Source: DYRB01 sp963802205 (GTDB taxonomy: Bacteria > Pseudomonadota > Gammaproteobacteria > Chromatiales > Chromatiaceae). From it: 64,000 bases of DNA. This document shows positions 51,688 to 60,088 of this stretch, in pieces. The number at the start of each line of letters is the position of its first letter. Position 1 is the first letter of the stretch. The stretch lies in contig CAWDHW010000006.1 in NCBI GenBank assembly GCA_963802205.1, positions 248,001 through 312,000 of the forward strand. The letters are read 5' to 3'. The notes below the pieces were generated by a model. That model saw only the letters and a program-made list of their open reading frames with translations, had not been told where the DNA came from and did no database searches. The position numbers and the translations under genes were made by a program.

Positions 51688-51702
51688 GCAAATATTGTGC
51701 CA
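51688..51702 (-). promoter_or_regulatory. Sigma54 (-24/-12) promoter of the HiPIP gene
   Basis: On the minus strand TGGCACAATATTTGC (51702 down to 51688) is a near-perfect -24/-12 element with GG and GC ten bases apart. The start site should be near 51676, giving a leader of about 135 nt to the ATG at 51541, or about 45 nt to the ATG at 51631. I found no perfect TGT-N10-ACA site in the 200 bp upstream. The rest of 51703-51931 shows nothing. Confidence 0.85.
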
Positions 51703-51931
51703 AACAATTGCGACGGATCTAAGTCTTTGAGCAAGCGACAGGTAGGACGCCTGACTGTGTGATTCGCCGCAGGCTTCACTGCCCCAGTTTGGGGTTCTGA
51801 TCCCGGAAACCCCATGTCAGTGCACCATAAGCAGGCGGTCCGCCCAACCGATTCCCTAGGGGATTCGACTCAACATCGAGCGCCAGCCAACAGCAGGGCC
51901 TCCTGGTAGCAAGGCCGGCCACCGCCTGCCA

Positions 51932-52186
51932 TCAGCCGCCTTCGACCCGCAACTCCTCTGCCCAGCACCCGGTCGGTGGGCCCAGGACCAGTCCCTCTCC
52001 CTCGAACCGAACCAGATAGATGGCCCGCCCTGGGTCTTCCTCCAGGTGGCCGACGTTGACGAGGACCCCGCGGGTCCCGGCGTCCGCCAGGAGGGCCCCC
52101 GGTTCAAGGTCGGGGATGCCACCGTCGTTGTGGATGGCGGTCGCGGCGTAAACCACGTCGCCGGGGTTGAGTTGGGTCAGATCCAT
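51932..52186 (-). CDS. nifZ: Short NifZ-like protein
   Basis: This is an 84-residue protein from ATG 52186, MDLTQLNPGDVVYAATAIHN. The pattern of a short beta-barrel with GDVVYA, GTRGVLVNVGHLEEDP, IYLVRFEG and GCWAEEL matches the NifZ domain. NifZ helps P-cluster maturation in the MoFe protein. It is about half the length of the second nifZ at 61251. It is divergent from iscA and shares with it the region containing a NifA site. Confidence 0.8.
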   Translation of the reverse strand: MDLTQLNPGDVVYAATAIHNDGGIPDLEPGALLADAGTRGVLVNVGHLEEDPGRAIYLVRFEGEGLVLGPPTGCWAEELRVEGG

Positions 52187-52265
52187 GGTTCCTCCGGTCG
52201 GGCTGGGTGTCTGGGGCGAGGGCCTGGGCGTGTCGGCTTTGCGACCCTGGGCCTGCGGTTGCGGC

Positions 52266-52281
52266 TGTCGCCGATCTGACA
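52266..52281. promoter_or_regulatory. NifA upstream activator site for iscA-nifUS
   Basis: TGT (52266-52268), ten bases and ACA (52279-52281) match the NifA consensus perfectly. It lies 64 bp before the -24 element of the iscA promoter and 80 bp before the divergent nifZ-like gene. Confidence 0.8.
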
Positions 52282-52344
52282 AGGGCCGAGGTCAGTGCGA
52301 TAAAAGTCCAGCAGAAACAATCCTCAATCTGGTCAAGCGAGGAG

Positions 52345-52360
52345 TGGCACAGGGCTTGCT
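52345..52360 (+). promoter_or_regulatory. Sigma54 (-24/-12) promoter of iscA-nifUS
   Basis: TGGCACAGGGCTTGCT has GG (52346-52347) and GC (52358-52359) at the required spacing and matches the consensus at every informative position. The transcript should start near 52371, 50 nt before iscA. Confidence 0.93.
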
Positions 52361-52420
52361 AAGATCTCCCCAGGAGCCAAAGCAAGACTCAAGCCATTCC
52401 CCTACAACGGAGACTCATCC

Positions 52421-52744
52421 ATGTTGACCCTGACTGAGAGTGCCCAGAAGGCCGTGCGCCGCTTCATCAAGGGGGCGGACGAGCCTGTCGCCGGTCTGCG
52501 CATCTCCGTGACCGGCGGCGGCTGCTCCGGGATGCAGTACGCCATCGCCCTGGAGCCCGCCTCCAGGATCGACGACCTGGTGGTGGCGTGTGGGGCCTTC
52601 GAGGTCTTTGTGGACCCCTACAGCGCCCCCCTGCTCAATGGGGTGACGGTGGACTTCCAGGACGGTATGGACGGGAGCGGTTTCAAGTTCACCAATCCGA
52701 ACGCCGGCGCTAGTTGTGGCTGCGGCAAGTCCTTTTCCGCCTGA
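52421..52744 (+). CDS. iscA: Nif-type IscA/HesB iron-sulfur assembly protein
   Basis: This is a 107-residue A-type Fe-S carrier. The three conserved cysteines are visible in TGGGCSGMQY and SCGCGKSF. It begins the iscA-nifU-nifS operon, as in A. vinelandii, and is expected to pass clusters from NifU to targets. Confidence 0.95.
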   Translation: MLTLTESAQKAVRRFIKGADEPVAGLRISVTGGGCSGMQYAIALEPASRIDDLVVACGAFEVFVDPYSAPLLNGVTVDFQDGMDGSGFKFTNPNAGASCGCGKSFSA

Positions 52745-52765
52745 CAACAGATTGGGGAAAACGCC

Positions 52766-53644
52766 ATGTGGGACTATTCCGAAAAGGTCAAAGAGCACTT
52801 CTTCAGCCCGCGCAACGCCGGTGCCGTGGCCCAGGCCAACGCCGTCGGGGACGTGGGGTCGCTCTCCTGCGGCGATGCGCTACGCCTGAGCCTGAAGGTC
52901 GATCCGCAGACCGAGACCATCCTGGAGGCGGGCTTCCAGACCTTCGGCTGCGGCTCGGCCATCGCGTCGAGCTCGGCGCTCACCGAGATCATCAAGGGCA
53001 TGAGCCTGGATCAGGCCCTGAAGGTCAGCAACCAGGACATCGCCGACTACCTCGACGGCCTGCCGCCGGAGAAGATGCACTGCTCGGTGATGGGGCGTGA
53101 AGCCCTCCAGGCGGCGGTGGCCAACTATCGGGGCGAGGTCTGGACCGACGACCACGAGGAGGGCGCCCTAGTCTGCAAGTGCTTCGCTGTGGACACCGTC
53201 CTCATCGAAGAGACCGTCCGCTCCAACGGCCTGCGCACGGTGGAGGACGTGACCAACTACACCAAGGCCGGCGGTGGTTGTTCCTCCTGCCACGAGGGCA
53301 TCGAAGAGGTCCTGATGCGGGTCCTGGCCGAGCGCGGCGAGACCTTCGACCCTACGGCCCCGCCCCTGGGCGCCACGCCCAAGCCCAAGAAGCTCGGCAC
53401 CCTAGAGCGCATCCGCCGCATCGAGCAGGCCATCGAGGCGATCCGCCCGAACCTGCAACGGGATCGTGGCGACGTGGAACTGATCGAGATCGACGGCAAG
53501 AACGTGTACGTCAACATGACCGGGGCCTGCGTCGGCTGCCAGATGGCCTCCACCACACTCGAGGGCATACAGCAGCGCATCGTCGAGGACTTAGGCGAAT
53601 TCGTCCGCGTCCTGCCCGCGAGCGCCCTGCGCAAGAGCGCCTGA
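52766..53644 (+). CDS. nifU: NifU iron-sulfur cluster scaffold
   Basis: This is a full-length 292-residue NifU with three parts. The IscU-like domain has scaffold cysteines C35 (LSCGDALRL), C61 (FGCGSAIASSS) and C106 (MHCSVMG). The central 2Fe-2S domain has CKCFAVD and GGGCSSCHEG. The C-terminal Nfu domain has GACVGCQMAS. It builds 2Fe-2S and 4Fe-4S clusters for nitrogenase with sulfur from NifS. Confidence 0.97.
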   Translation: MWDYSEKVKEHFFSPRNAGAVAQANAVGDVGSLSCGDALRLSLKVDPQTETILEAGFQTFGCGSAIASSSALTEIIKGMSLDQALKVSNQDIADYLDGLPPEKMHCSVMGREALQAAVANYRGEVWTDDHEEGALVCKCFAVDTVLIEETVRSNGLRTVEDVTNYTKAGGGCSSCHEGIEEVLMRVLAERGETFDPTAPPLGATPKPKKLGTLERIRRIEQAIEAIRPNLQRDRGDVELIEIDGKNVYVNMTGACVGCQMASTTLEGIQQRIVEDLGEFVRVLPASALRKSA

Positions 53645-53702
53645 ATCCGCACCCCTGTCCGGAGCGCCTTCCACCCCCCTTTCGACAGTTCGAGGCCAGA
53701 CC

Positions 53703-54918
53703 ATGACCAGCACCGGCATCTACCTGGACAACAACGCCACCACCATGGTCGCACCGGAGGTGGTGGCGGCCATGCTGCCCTTCTTCACCGAGCAGTTCGG
53801 CAACCCCTCGTCCATGCACCAGTTCGGTGATCGCGTTGGCCGTGCCATCAAGACAGGCCCGCGGTCAGGTCCAGGCCCTGCTCGGGGCCGAACTGGACTC
53901 CGAGATCGTCTTTACCTCCTGCGGGACCGAGTCCGACAGCACCGCCATTCTCTCGGCCCTGCGGGCCCAGCCGGACCGCAAGGAGATCATCACCACCGTG
54001 GTCGAGCACCCGGCGGTCCTCGCCCTGTGCGAGCACCTGGAGAAGGAGGGCTACAAGGTCCACAGACTGAAGGTGGACGGCAAGGGTCGGCTCAACATGC
54101 GCGAGTACATGGACCTGCTCTCCGACAGGGTCGCCGTCGTCTCGGTGATGTGGGCCAACAACGAGTCCGGCACCTTGTTCCCGGTGGAGGAGATGGCGGA
54201 GCTGGCCCATTCCGCCGGGGTCATGTTCCACACCGATGCCGTCCAGGCCGTCGGCAAGGTCCCCATGGACCTCAAGGGGACGGCCATCGACATGCTGTCG
54301 CTGTCCGGGCACAAGCTCCACGCCCCCAAGGGGGTCGGAGTCCTGTACCTGCGTCGCGGGACGCGCTACCGGCCCCTGCTGCGCGGGGGCCATCAGGAGC
54401 GCGGGCGCCGGGCTGGGACCGAGAACGCGGCCTCCATCGTCGGCCTTGGCGTCGCCTGCCAACTGGCCATGGAGCATCTGGACTACGAAAAGACCGTCGT
54501 GCGGGCCATGCGCGACCACCTGGAGCAGGGCATTCTCGCCGCCGTTCCCAACTGCTTCGTCACCGGCGACCCCAGCAACCGCCTGCCCAACACCTGCAAC
54601 ATCGCCTTCGAGTACATCGAGGGCGAGGCCATCCTGCTGCTGCTGAACAAGCACGGCATCGCCGCCTCCTCGGGGTCCGCCTGCACCTCCGGGTCCCTGG
54701 AGCCCAGCCACGTCATGCGTGCCATGGGCATCCCCTTCACCGCGGCCCATGGCACCACGCGCTTCACCCTGTCGCGCTACAACACCCTGGATGAGATGGA
54801 TCGGGTCATCGCCGCCGTGCCCGACATCGTCGCGCGGCTGCGCAAGATGTCCCCCTACTGGGGCGAGCATGGCCCCGTCGAAGACCCGCAGAAGGCCTTT
54901 GCGCCGGCCTATGCCTGA
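53703..54918 (+). CDS. nifS: Cysteine desulfurase NifS (frameshifted near the 5' end)
   Basis: NifS is a PLP enzyme that takes sulfur from cysteine. The start reads STGIYLDNNATTMVAPEVVA and FGNPSSMHQFGDRVGRAIK, and then the frame must change at about 53853 (AAG ACA G GCC CGC). After that it reads GQVQALLGAELDSEIVFTSC, the PLP lysine block SLSGHKLHAPKGVG, and the catalytic cysteine in SSGSACTSGSLEPSHVMRA. It ends KAFAPAYA. The 1216-bp span is one over a multiple of three. The repaired protein has about 404 residues, the family's length. Confidence 0.95.
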
Positions 54919-55101
54919 GGTGCCGCTGCGTCTTCAGGGACGATTCCACGGCCGCTTCGGTGTGCTCATAGGGGCGTATCCCGCTGCCTGTTGGATCGGA
55001 GTGTCCTGGTGCGCGGCCCATGAGTTAAGACAGCAGGCCGCTGGCCACGGCTGACTTGCCCCTCCCTGTCGGTTCTGTTGGCCTACCGGCTGCCGAGACC
55101 A

Positions 55102-55382
55102 CTAACGGTGCAGCGCGTAGGTTGGGCCGACGAAGGAGGCCCAACCTACGCGCTGGGGTCTGCGACTTGTGCCTCGCTCGCCTTGCCGAGGTTGACGTCG
55201 GACGATCTTTCTGATGCGCGAGTGGTGCAACCCGAAGTAGTCGCCGATTTCCCGCATCGTGTACCCGCCGCTGGCGTACGCGGCAATGATCGCCCGATTT
55301 CGATCTGCATGGCCTGATCGTACTCACGCGAGGTGACATGGTACAGCGCACCCGCAAACTCAAGTCGCAACGGTCTAGCCAT
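55102..55382 (-). pseudogene. Remnant of a REP-associated tyrosine transposase (RAYT)
   Basis: The minus strand reads MARPLRLEFAGALYHVTSRE, the standard beginning of RAYT/IS200-like transposases. It then jumps, one frame over, to a C-terminal part ADRNRAIIAAYASGGYTMRE and IGDYFGLHHSRIRKIVRRQ, ending at a TAG at 55102. The whole catalytic core, including the active tyrosine, is missing. The 3' end overlaps a REP-like palindrome at 55111. RAYTs mobilise REP sequences, so this may be a relic of the source of the palindromes in the island. Confidence 0.8.
55111..55155. repeat. REP-like 18-bp stem palindrome beside the RAYT remnant
   Basis: CAGCGCGTAGGTTGGGCC is followed by a nine-base loop and its exact reverse complement. 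The core GTAGGTTGGGCC resembles GTAGGTCGGGCTT of the palindromes elsewhere in the island. Confidence 0.8.
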
Positions 55383-55449
55383 GACCGCAAAAGTAGCGCC
55401 AGGAGAGGCACAAGTCAACGACCCCGTGGGCTTGCGCCGAGTCCGCGGC

Positions 55450-55740
55450 TCAAATGAAGATCAGAGACCGCATCGGAAGCGGCGGCGGTGGGCAGAAAGC
55501 TGGCTGCCCGCGGCCCATTCGGTCACTTCCGGAATGAACTCCTCCCTGCGGTAGCCGAACAGGTCCAGCCGTCGGATCTGGCAGGCCACCAGGCTTGACC
55601 CCGCTTTCGATGCAGGCGCTGCGCAGCTCCTCGATGGTCGCGACCCCCGTTCTGCCGCAGGGCGCTGGCGAACCATGGCATTTGGCCATGGACCTCGAAG
55701 CCGGGCAGATTGCTCGTCACTAGGTTGGGAATCTTCCAGT
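55450..55740 (-). pseudogene. dsrE2 remnant with multiple frameshifts
   Basis: Pieces of one protein appear in successive frames: LVTSNLPGFEVHGQMPWFAS and ALRQNG, then VATIEELRSACIESGVK, then LVACQ...LDLFGYRREEFIPEVTEW, then FLPTAAASDAV before a stop at 55450. Together they match the C-terminal half of DsrE2, a membrane-linked sulfur-transfer protein of sulfur oxidisers. Three shifts within 290 bp, all the same way, and the missing 5' half mark it as broken. Its presence supports a sulfur-oxidising host. Confidence 0.7.
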
Positions 55741-56547
55741 CGAATGAACCGCGACGAGCCAGGCTCGGTCTCAACGCCAGCTACCCCCGTACCGAGCGGC
55801 GATACCGAGCGGAAGCCTCCCACAATCCGATGGGTAGACGCCGAGATGGGCGTCGGCACCGGCGTGACGCACCTGCTTCGGTCCGCCGCCGCCAATGGTG
55901 GCGTCATCGGGATCTCCCTGTTGGGCAGTGGGTGATCGGCCCCAGTGGTTGTGGACTCGCGGTCATCGCGTGATCGCGGCAAGGCTGACGAGTTGCTGCA
56001 ACTCAGGCGATCTGAGGGCGCAACCGCGACCATAGCTGCTTCGGTCGAACTGGCTGGCATGTCGCCCACGATCCGCTGTGCCGTGGCGGTCGCCATCTGA
56101 GACCTGAAGGTCCACCGCGACCCCAGCTCGGGACAGCATCTGCGCCAGCAACGGACTCGAGGTGAACCCGCGTCGCCTAGGCGTCGAGGCCCAGGGGCGA
56201 GCACTGGGAGGTCGGCATTGAGGCAGTCGCGCGGGGACGTTCGACTCGGCGGCTCCATGCGGTTTGCGTACCGGGCGATGCGCGGCGACGACGGCCGCGA
56301 GCAATGGTCTTGCGCCCGGCTCTCTGGGTGCCCATTGCGGCGAGCGGCCCCCTCGGGGTGAGGTGTAGAGCTGTAGGAGCGTCCGCGATTTACCAATTAG
56401 CGACAACAGCGCGCGGGTCTTGACTTGTGCCTGCGCGGACGGGGTCAGGCAGCCAGCGCCACACCCCCATCTCAACGCTAGCTTACCCCCGTCGGGCTCG
56501 ACCGGCTACCTACAGATGCGATGGTAGACCCTGCCTTCTCTCGAAGA
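55741..56547. other. Degenerate DNA with no recognisable gene
   Basis: This 800-bp stretch has open frames on both strands. None gives a protein I recognise and their codon composition is irregular. It lies between the dsrE2 remnant and the left 40-bp repeat, so decayed sequence is the likeliest reading. Confidence 0.5.
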
Positions 56548-56587
56548 GCGACCGATGCGGTTCCTTCGTCACCGCATCCTACGGGCT
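56548..56587 (+). repeat. 40-bp direct repeat, left copy
   Basis: This 40-bp sequence (beginning GCGACCGATGCGGTTCCTTC and ending CCTACGGGCT) recurs at 57266-57305 with one mismatch and in the same orientation. It contains an 8-bp stem, GATGCGGT/ACCGCATC. The copies flank the yefM-yoeB module. Confidence 0.85.
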
Positions 56588-56611
56588 GCCTTGCTGCCGG
56601 GTCCCCACCGG

Positions 56612-56872
56612 TCAGTAGTGATATCGGCAGGCAATGATGGTGAGATGGTCGTCGTCGACGGCGTAGACCAGGCGGTTGGTGTCGTCGATGCGACGGGACC
56701 AGAGGCCGGCCAGGTTCTCACGCAGGGGTTCGGGCTTGCCGAGCCCGGAAAAGGGTGTGCGGAGCGTGTCGGCGATCAAGCCATTGATGCGCCTCAAGGT
56801 CTTCTTGTCCTGGCCCTGCCAGTAGAGGTAGTCGCCCCAGGCCGCGTCGGTCCAGGCGAGGTGCCTAGTCAT
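56612..56872 (-). CDS. yoeB: YoeB-type toxin (ribosome-dependent mRNA interferase)
   Basis: This is an 86-residue protein of the Txe/YoeB family: MTRHLAWTDAAWGDYLYWQG, then DKKTLRRINGLIAD, GKPEPLRENLAGLWSRRID and NRLVYAVDDDHLTIIACRYH. The C-terminal His-Tyr pair of the family is present (RYHY). YoeB cleaves mRNA at the ribosomal A site. It overlaps the antitoxin gene by 8 bp. Confidence 0.95.
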   Translation of the reverse strand: MTRHLAWTDAAWGDYLYWQGQDKKTLRRINGLIADTLRTPFSGLGKPEPLRENLAGLWSRRIDDTNRLVYAVDDDHLTIIACRYHY

Positions 56873-57119
56873 CCAGAGGGGCCCGCTCCTCGGCCGCCCC
56901 ACCCCGGTATTGGGCGATAGAGCGGGCCAGGTGGGCGGCGTTGGCTGGGGACTTCAAAAGGTGGACGGTCTCCATCAGGCTATTGAAGCTGTCCAGAGAC
57001 ATGACCACCGCGGGCTGGGCATCCCGGCGGGTGATGAGGGTGTAGTCCGCATCCCCGGCGACCCGGTCGAGGAGACCCTTGAGGTTGTTGCGGGCGTCGG
57101 TGAAGGTGACGGTTTGCAT
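56865..57119 (-). CDS. yefM: YefM-type antitoxin
   Basis: This is an 84-residue Phd/YefM antitoxin, MQTVTFTDARNNLKGLLDRV, with the ITRRDAQPAVVMSLDSFNSL core and a tail that would wrap around YoeB. It is translated before and coupled to yoeB and should autorepress the module. Confidence 0.95.
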   Translation of the reverse strand: MQTVTFTDARNNLKGLLDRVAGDADYTLITRRDAQPAVVMSLDSFNSLMETVHLLKSPANAAHLARSIAQYRGGAAEERAPLDD

Positions 57120-57265
57120 GAGGGGCTACCTGTCCGGTTGATGGTACAAGTGTGGGGGTGCCTCGGTCTTGGGTAAAGGGGCTGTGGGGTTCGGCTCTTT
57201 GTGGGCCCTTTGGGACCCGATCGCGCCAGCTCCTAGATGCGGTGAGCCTGCGAACCGCATCGTTC

Positions 57266-57305
57266 GCGACCGATGCGGTTCCTTCATCACCGCATCCTAC
57301 GGGCT
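57266..57305 (+). repeat. 40-bp direct repeat, right copy
   Basis: Second copy of the repeat at 56548-56587, with A in place of G in the loop. Just before it, ATGCGGTGAGCCTGCGAACC and on contains further related half-sites. Confidence 0.85.
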
Positions 57306-57312
57306 ACAACGC

Positions 57313-57756
57313 TCATTTCCACGCATTCTTCGCCGCGTCGATCAGTGATCGCCCCTGCTTCAGCATCGCCTGCTTTACCGTCTCCGCCAAATCCTGCCTG
57401 GATAGCGCGCTCCCGTTGAGCAGCATCTTGGACGGTGACGTGGAGAAGGGAGAGAGCGGATCGGCGAGCGCCAGCGCGGTGTCATCGACCGCGTCGTAGT
57501 TGTAATAGCAGGAGGCCGTGCCCTGACCGCCCGGGCCCGACCAGCTCAGCTTGACGGCTGCATACTCCTTCCCCCGGGTCTCGGTCGTGGCCTCGGTCCA
57601 GTTCACCGGGCCAGCCCCGGCCAGCTTCACCGCAACCATGTCTTTGCAGAGGGTGACGCGAACGTCTTCGCCCGACCCGGAGCAAGCGCTCAGCGCCAGA
57701 GTTGCGGCAAGAACGGTCGAAACATGGATCAGACGTGGTGTAGCGGCAGGTGTCAC
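57313..57756 (-). CDS. Small lipoprotein, function unknown
   Basis: This is a 147-residue protein with a lipoprotein signal: a hydrophobic stretch LIHVSTVLAATLALSAC with the lipobox LSAC at about residues 22-25. The mature part has two further cysteines and a final helix AETVKQAMLKQGRSLIDAAK. I do not recognise the family. It is not obviously related to nitrogen fixation and belongs to the inserted segment between nifS and nifV. Confidence 0.65.
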   Translation of the reverse strand: MTPAATPRLIHVSTVLAATLALSACSGSGEDVRVTLCKDMVAVKLAGAGPVNWTEATTETRGKEYAAVKLSWSGPGGQGTASCYYNYDAVDDTALALADPLSPFSTSPSKMLLNGSALSRQDLAETVKQAMLKQGRSLIDAAKNAWK

Positions 57757-57990
57757 GGGTATGGCTTCCTGTGTGGTGTGGTGCGCACCGGGGTGTTCTC
57801 GGCACCCCAGGTTGGCGCGGGGACTGGGGTCGCTCCGGCGCGGCCAACGATAGCACGGGCAGGGGGCGACACTGCGCGAGCCCAGGCCAGCGCGTTGCCG
57901 ACGTTGCGTGCCAAGCTGAGCACGGCGGCGGGCCGCGCTCGGTCTCCGCTTCGGGGGTTACGTGTCCGACAAGCCTTCGCCCCTAGCTCT

Positions 57991-58006
57991 TGTCGGAAAG
58001 CCCTCA
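57991..58006. promoter_or_regulatory. Possible imperfect NifA site for nifV
   Basis: TGT (57991-57993), ten bases and TCA (58004-58006) match the NifA site at five of six positions, 53 bp before the -24 element. I found no perfect site in the 350-bp gap. Confidence 0.4.
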
Positions 58007-58057
58007 AATTCGGCCTCGCATCAATCTAACCTACTGATCGAAAGCACCTAATCTAGT

Positions 58058-58073
58058 TGGCCTGGGGATTGCT
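58058..58073 (+). promoter_or_regulatory. Sigma54 (-24/-12) promoter of nifV
   Basis: TGGCCTGGGGATTGCT has GG (58059-58060) and GC (58071-58072) ten bases apart. It departs from the consensus at two -24 positions but keeps TTGCT. It ends 31 bp before the nifV ATG. The rest of the 348-bp gap (57757-58104) shows nothing else. Confidence 0.75.
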
Positions 58074-58104
58074 TTGCCTTCCGTAACACATTGGGAGGCC
58101 GCCC

Positions 58105-59262
58105 ATGACGACCGACAGCGCGAAGATCACCATCAACGACACCACCCTGCGGGACGGGGAGCAGTCGGCCGGGGTCGCCTTCTCCCTGGAGGAGAAGCTC
58201 GCCATCGCCCGGGGGCTCGACGCCCTGGGGGTCCCGGAACTGGAGGTGGGCATCCCGGCCATGGGCGCGGAGGAGCGCGAATCTATCCGCGCCGTGGTGG
58301 ACCTGGGGCTTTCCGCCCGCCTCATGGCCTGGACCCGCATGCACCCCGACGATCTGGCCCAGTGCGCCGGGCTTGGGGTGGACCTGGTGGACCTGTCCAT
58401 CCCGGTCTCGGACCAGCAGATCGCCCGTAAGCTGGGGCGCGACCGCGACTGGGTGCTGAATCAGGTCCGCCGGCAGGTCCCCGCGGCCCTGGACCTCGGG
58501 TTCGAGGTCTGTGTCGGGGCCGAGGACGCCTCCCGGGCGGAGCCCGAGTTCCTTTGGCGGGTGGCGGAGGCGGCGGAGGCCGCCGGGGCCCGGCGCCTGC
58601 GCTTCGCCGACACCCTGGGCGTGTTGGACCCCTTCGCGGTCTTTGAGCGCATCCGGGACCTGCGTGCCTTGTGTGGGCTGGAGATCGAGATGCACGCCCA
58701 CGACGACCTGGGGCTGGCCACCGCCAACACCCTGGCGGCGGTGCGCGGCGGGGCGACCCACGTCAACACCACGGTCCACGGCCTGGGCGAGCGCGCCGGC
58801 AACGCCGCCCTCGAAGAGGTCGTCATGGGTCTCAAGCACCTCCACGGCCTCAAGACCGGGGTGGACCTGTCGCACTTCGAGGGCCTGTCGCGCCTGGTGG
58901 CCAGCGCCTCGGGCCGCCCGGTGGGCTGGCAAAAGAGCCTGGTCGGTGATGGGGCCTTCACCCACGAGGCCGGCATCCACGTCGATGGGCTCCTCAAGGA
59001 CCCGCGCAATTACCAGGGGGTGGACCCGGCGGAGTTGGGTCGCGGCCACCGGTTGGTGCTCGGCAAGCACTCCGGTCGGGGCGCGGTGCGCCGGGCCTAC
59101 GCCGATCTGCTGCACCTGGACCTGGACCTGGACCAGGCCGGGTTGGTCCTGCCCCTGGTGCGGCGCTTCGTGACCCAGTCCAAGCGCCCGCCGCGCTCGA
59201 AGGAGTTGCTGGGCTTCCTGCGCGAGATTGGTCAGCCGGGCCTCGTGGCCCCGCTGCAATGA
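58105..59262 (+). CDS. nifV: Homocitrate synthase NifV
   Basis: NifV condenses acetyl-CoA with 2-oxoglutarate to give homocitrate, the organic part of FeMo-cofactor. It has 385 residues. The metal-binding INDTTLRDGEQSAGVAFS motif opens the TIM barrel, IEMHAHDDLGLATANTLAAV and VNTTVHGLGERAGNAALEEV follow, and the C-terminal region has AGIHVDGLLKDPRNYQGV. It leads the nifV-cysE-nifWZM-clpX operon. Confidence 0.96.
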   Translation: MTTDSAKITINDTTLRDGEQSAGVAFSLEEKLAIARGLDALGVPELEVGIPAMGAEERESIRAVVDLGLSARLMAWTRMHPDDLAQCAGLGVDLVDLSIPVSDQQIARKLGRDRDWVLNQVRRQVPAALDLGFEVCVGAEDASRAEPEFLWRVAEAAEAAGARRLRFADTLGVLDPFAVFERIRDLRALCGLEIEMHAHDDLGLATANTLAAVRGGATHVNTTVHGLGERAGNAALEEVVMGLKHLHGLKTGVDLSHFEGLSRLVASASGRPVGWQKSLVGDGAFTHEAGIHVDGLLKDPRNYQGVDPAELGRGHRLVLGKHSGRGAVRRAYADLLHLDLDLDQAGLVLPLVRRFVTQSKRPPRSKELLGFLREIGQPGLVAPLQ

Positions 59263-59299
59263 GTCGCCGCACCCTCACCCCAAGGTGGAGCCGTACCCC

Positions 59300-60083
59300 A
59301 TGACCGAAGCCGTATTGGAGCAAGCCCAGGCGCCGGGCTTCTGGGCCCGGATGCGCCTGGACCTGGATTGCGTCTTCGACCGCGACCCGGCGGCGCGCAC
59401 CCGCTTCGAGGTCCTGACCACCTATCCCGGGCTGCACGCCATCTTTCTGCACCGCATCGCTCACGGGCTCTGGGGGCGCGGCTGGCGCTGGCTGCCCCGC
59501 TTTGTTTCCTACATCGCCCGTATCTGGACCGGCATCGACATCCACCCCGGGGCCAACATCGGGCTGCGCTTCTTCATCGACCACGGCAGCGGTGTGGTCA
59601 TCGGCGAGACCGCGGAGATCGGCGACGACTGCACCCTCTATCACGGCGTGACCCTCGGCGGGACCTCCTGGCGAGCGGGCAAGCGCCATCCGACCCTCGG
59701 CGACGGGGTAGTGGTTGGGGCCGGGGCCAAGGTCCTGGGGCCAGTTGTCATCGGCGCCGGGGCCCGGGTGGGGGCCAACTCCGTGGTCATCGGTAATGTC
59801 CCGGAGGGGACGCACCGTGGTTGGTATCCCCGGCAAGGTGGTCCAGACCCGCCGGGCGCCCAGTCAGGGCCGGGCCCCGCCGGTATAGACCTCGACCACC
59901 ACCTGATCCCGGACCCGGTGGCCGGGGCCATCGCCTGCCTGCTGGAGCGCATTCGGCTGTTGGAGCAGCGGGTCGGCACCCACGGCTGCATCCCCGGCGG
60001 GACCGACGCGGCCGACGAGTGTCGGCGGTGCGACGCCGTCCAGGTCTGCGAGCCGGTCGCGCCGCCGAGCCGTGGAGGTCTGA
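59300..60083 (+). CDS. cysE: Nif-linked serine acetyltransferase (CysE/NifP), frame disturbed at the 3' end
   Basis: The enzyme makes O-acetylserine, the precursor of cysteine used by NifS. The N-terminal domain reads ARMRLDLDCVFDRDPAARTR and LHAIFLHRIAHGLWG. The left-handed beta-helix contains IDIHPGANIGLRFFIDHGSG and ETAEIGDDCTLYHGVTLGGT. At about 59813 an extra base (GGG ACG C ACC GTG) moves the expected TVVGIPGKVVQTRRAP into another frame. That frame hits TAG at 59886, while the C-terminal tail DLDHHLIPDPVAGAIACLLE continues in the first frame. At least two indels are needed. The TGA at 60081 is the likeliest true end. The first frame stays open into the next gene. Confidence 0.85.
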
Positions 60084-60088
60084 GGCCC

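Noticed and set aside
55741..56547. Open frames of 70-300 codons in the nifS-nifV gap
   Set aside because: None yields a protein with recognisable motifs, several overlap each other on both strands, and the region is flanked by clear remnants.
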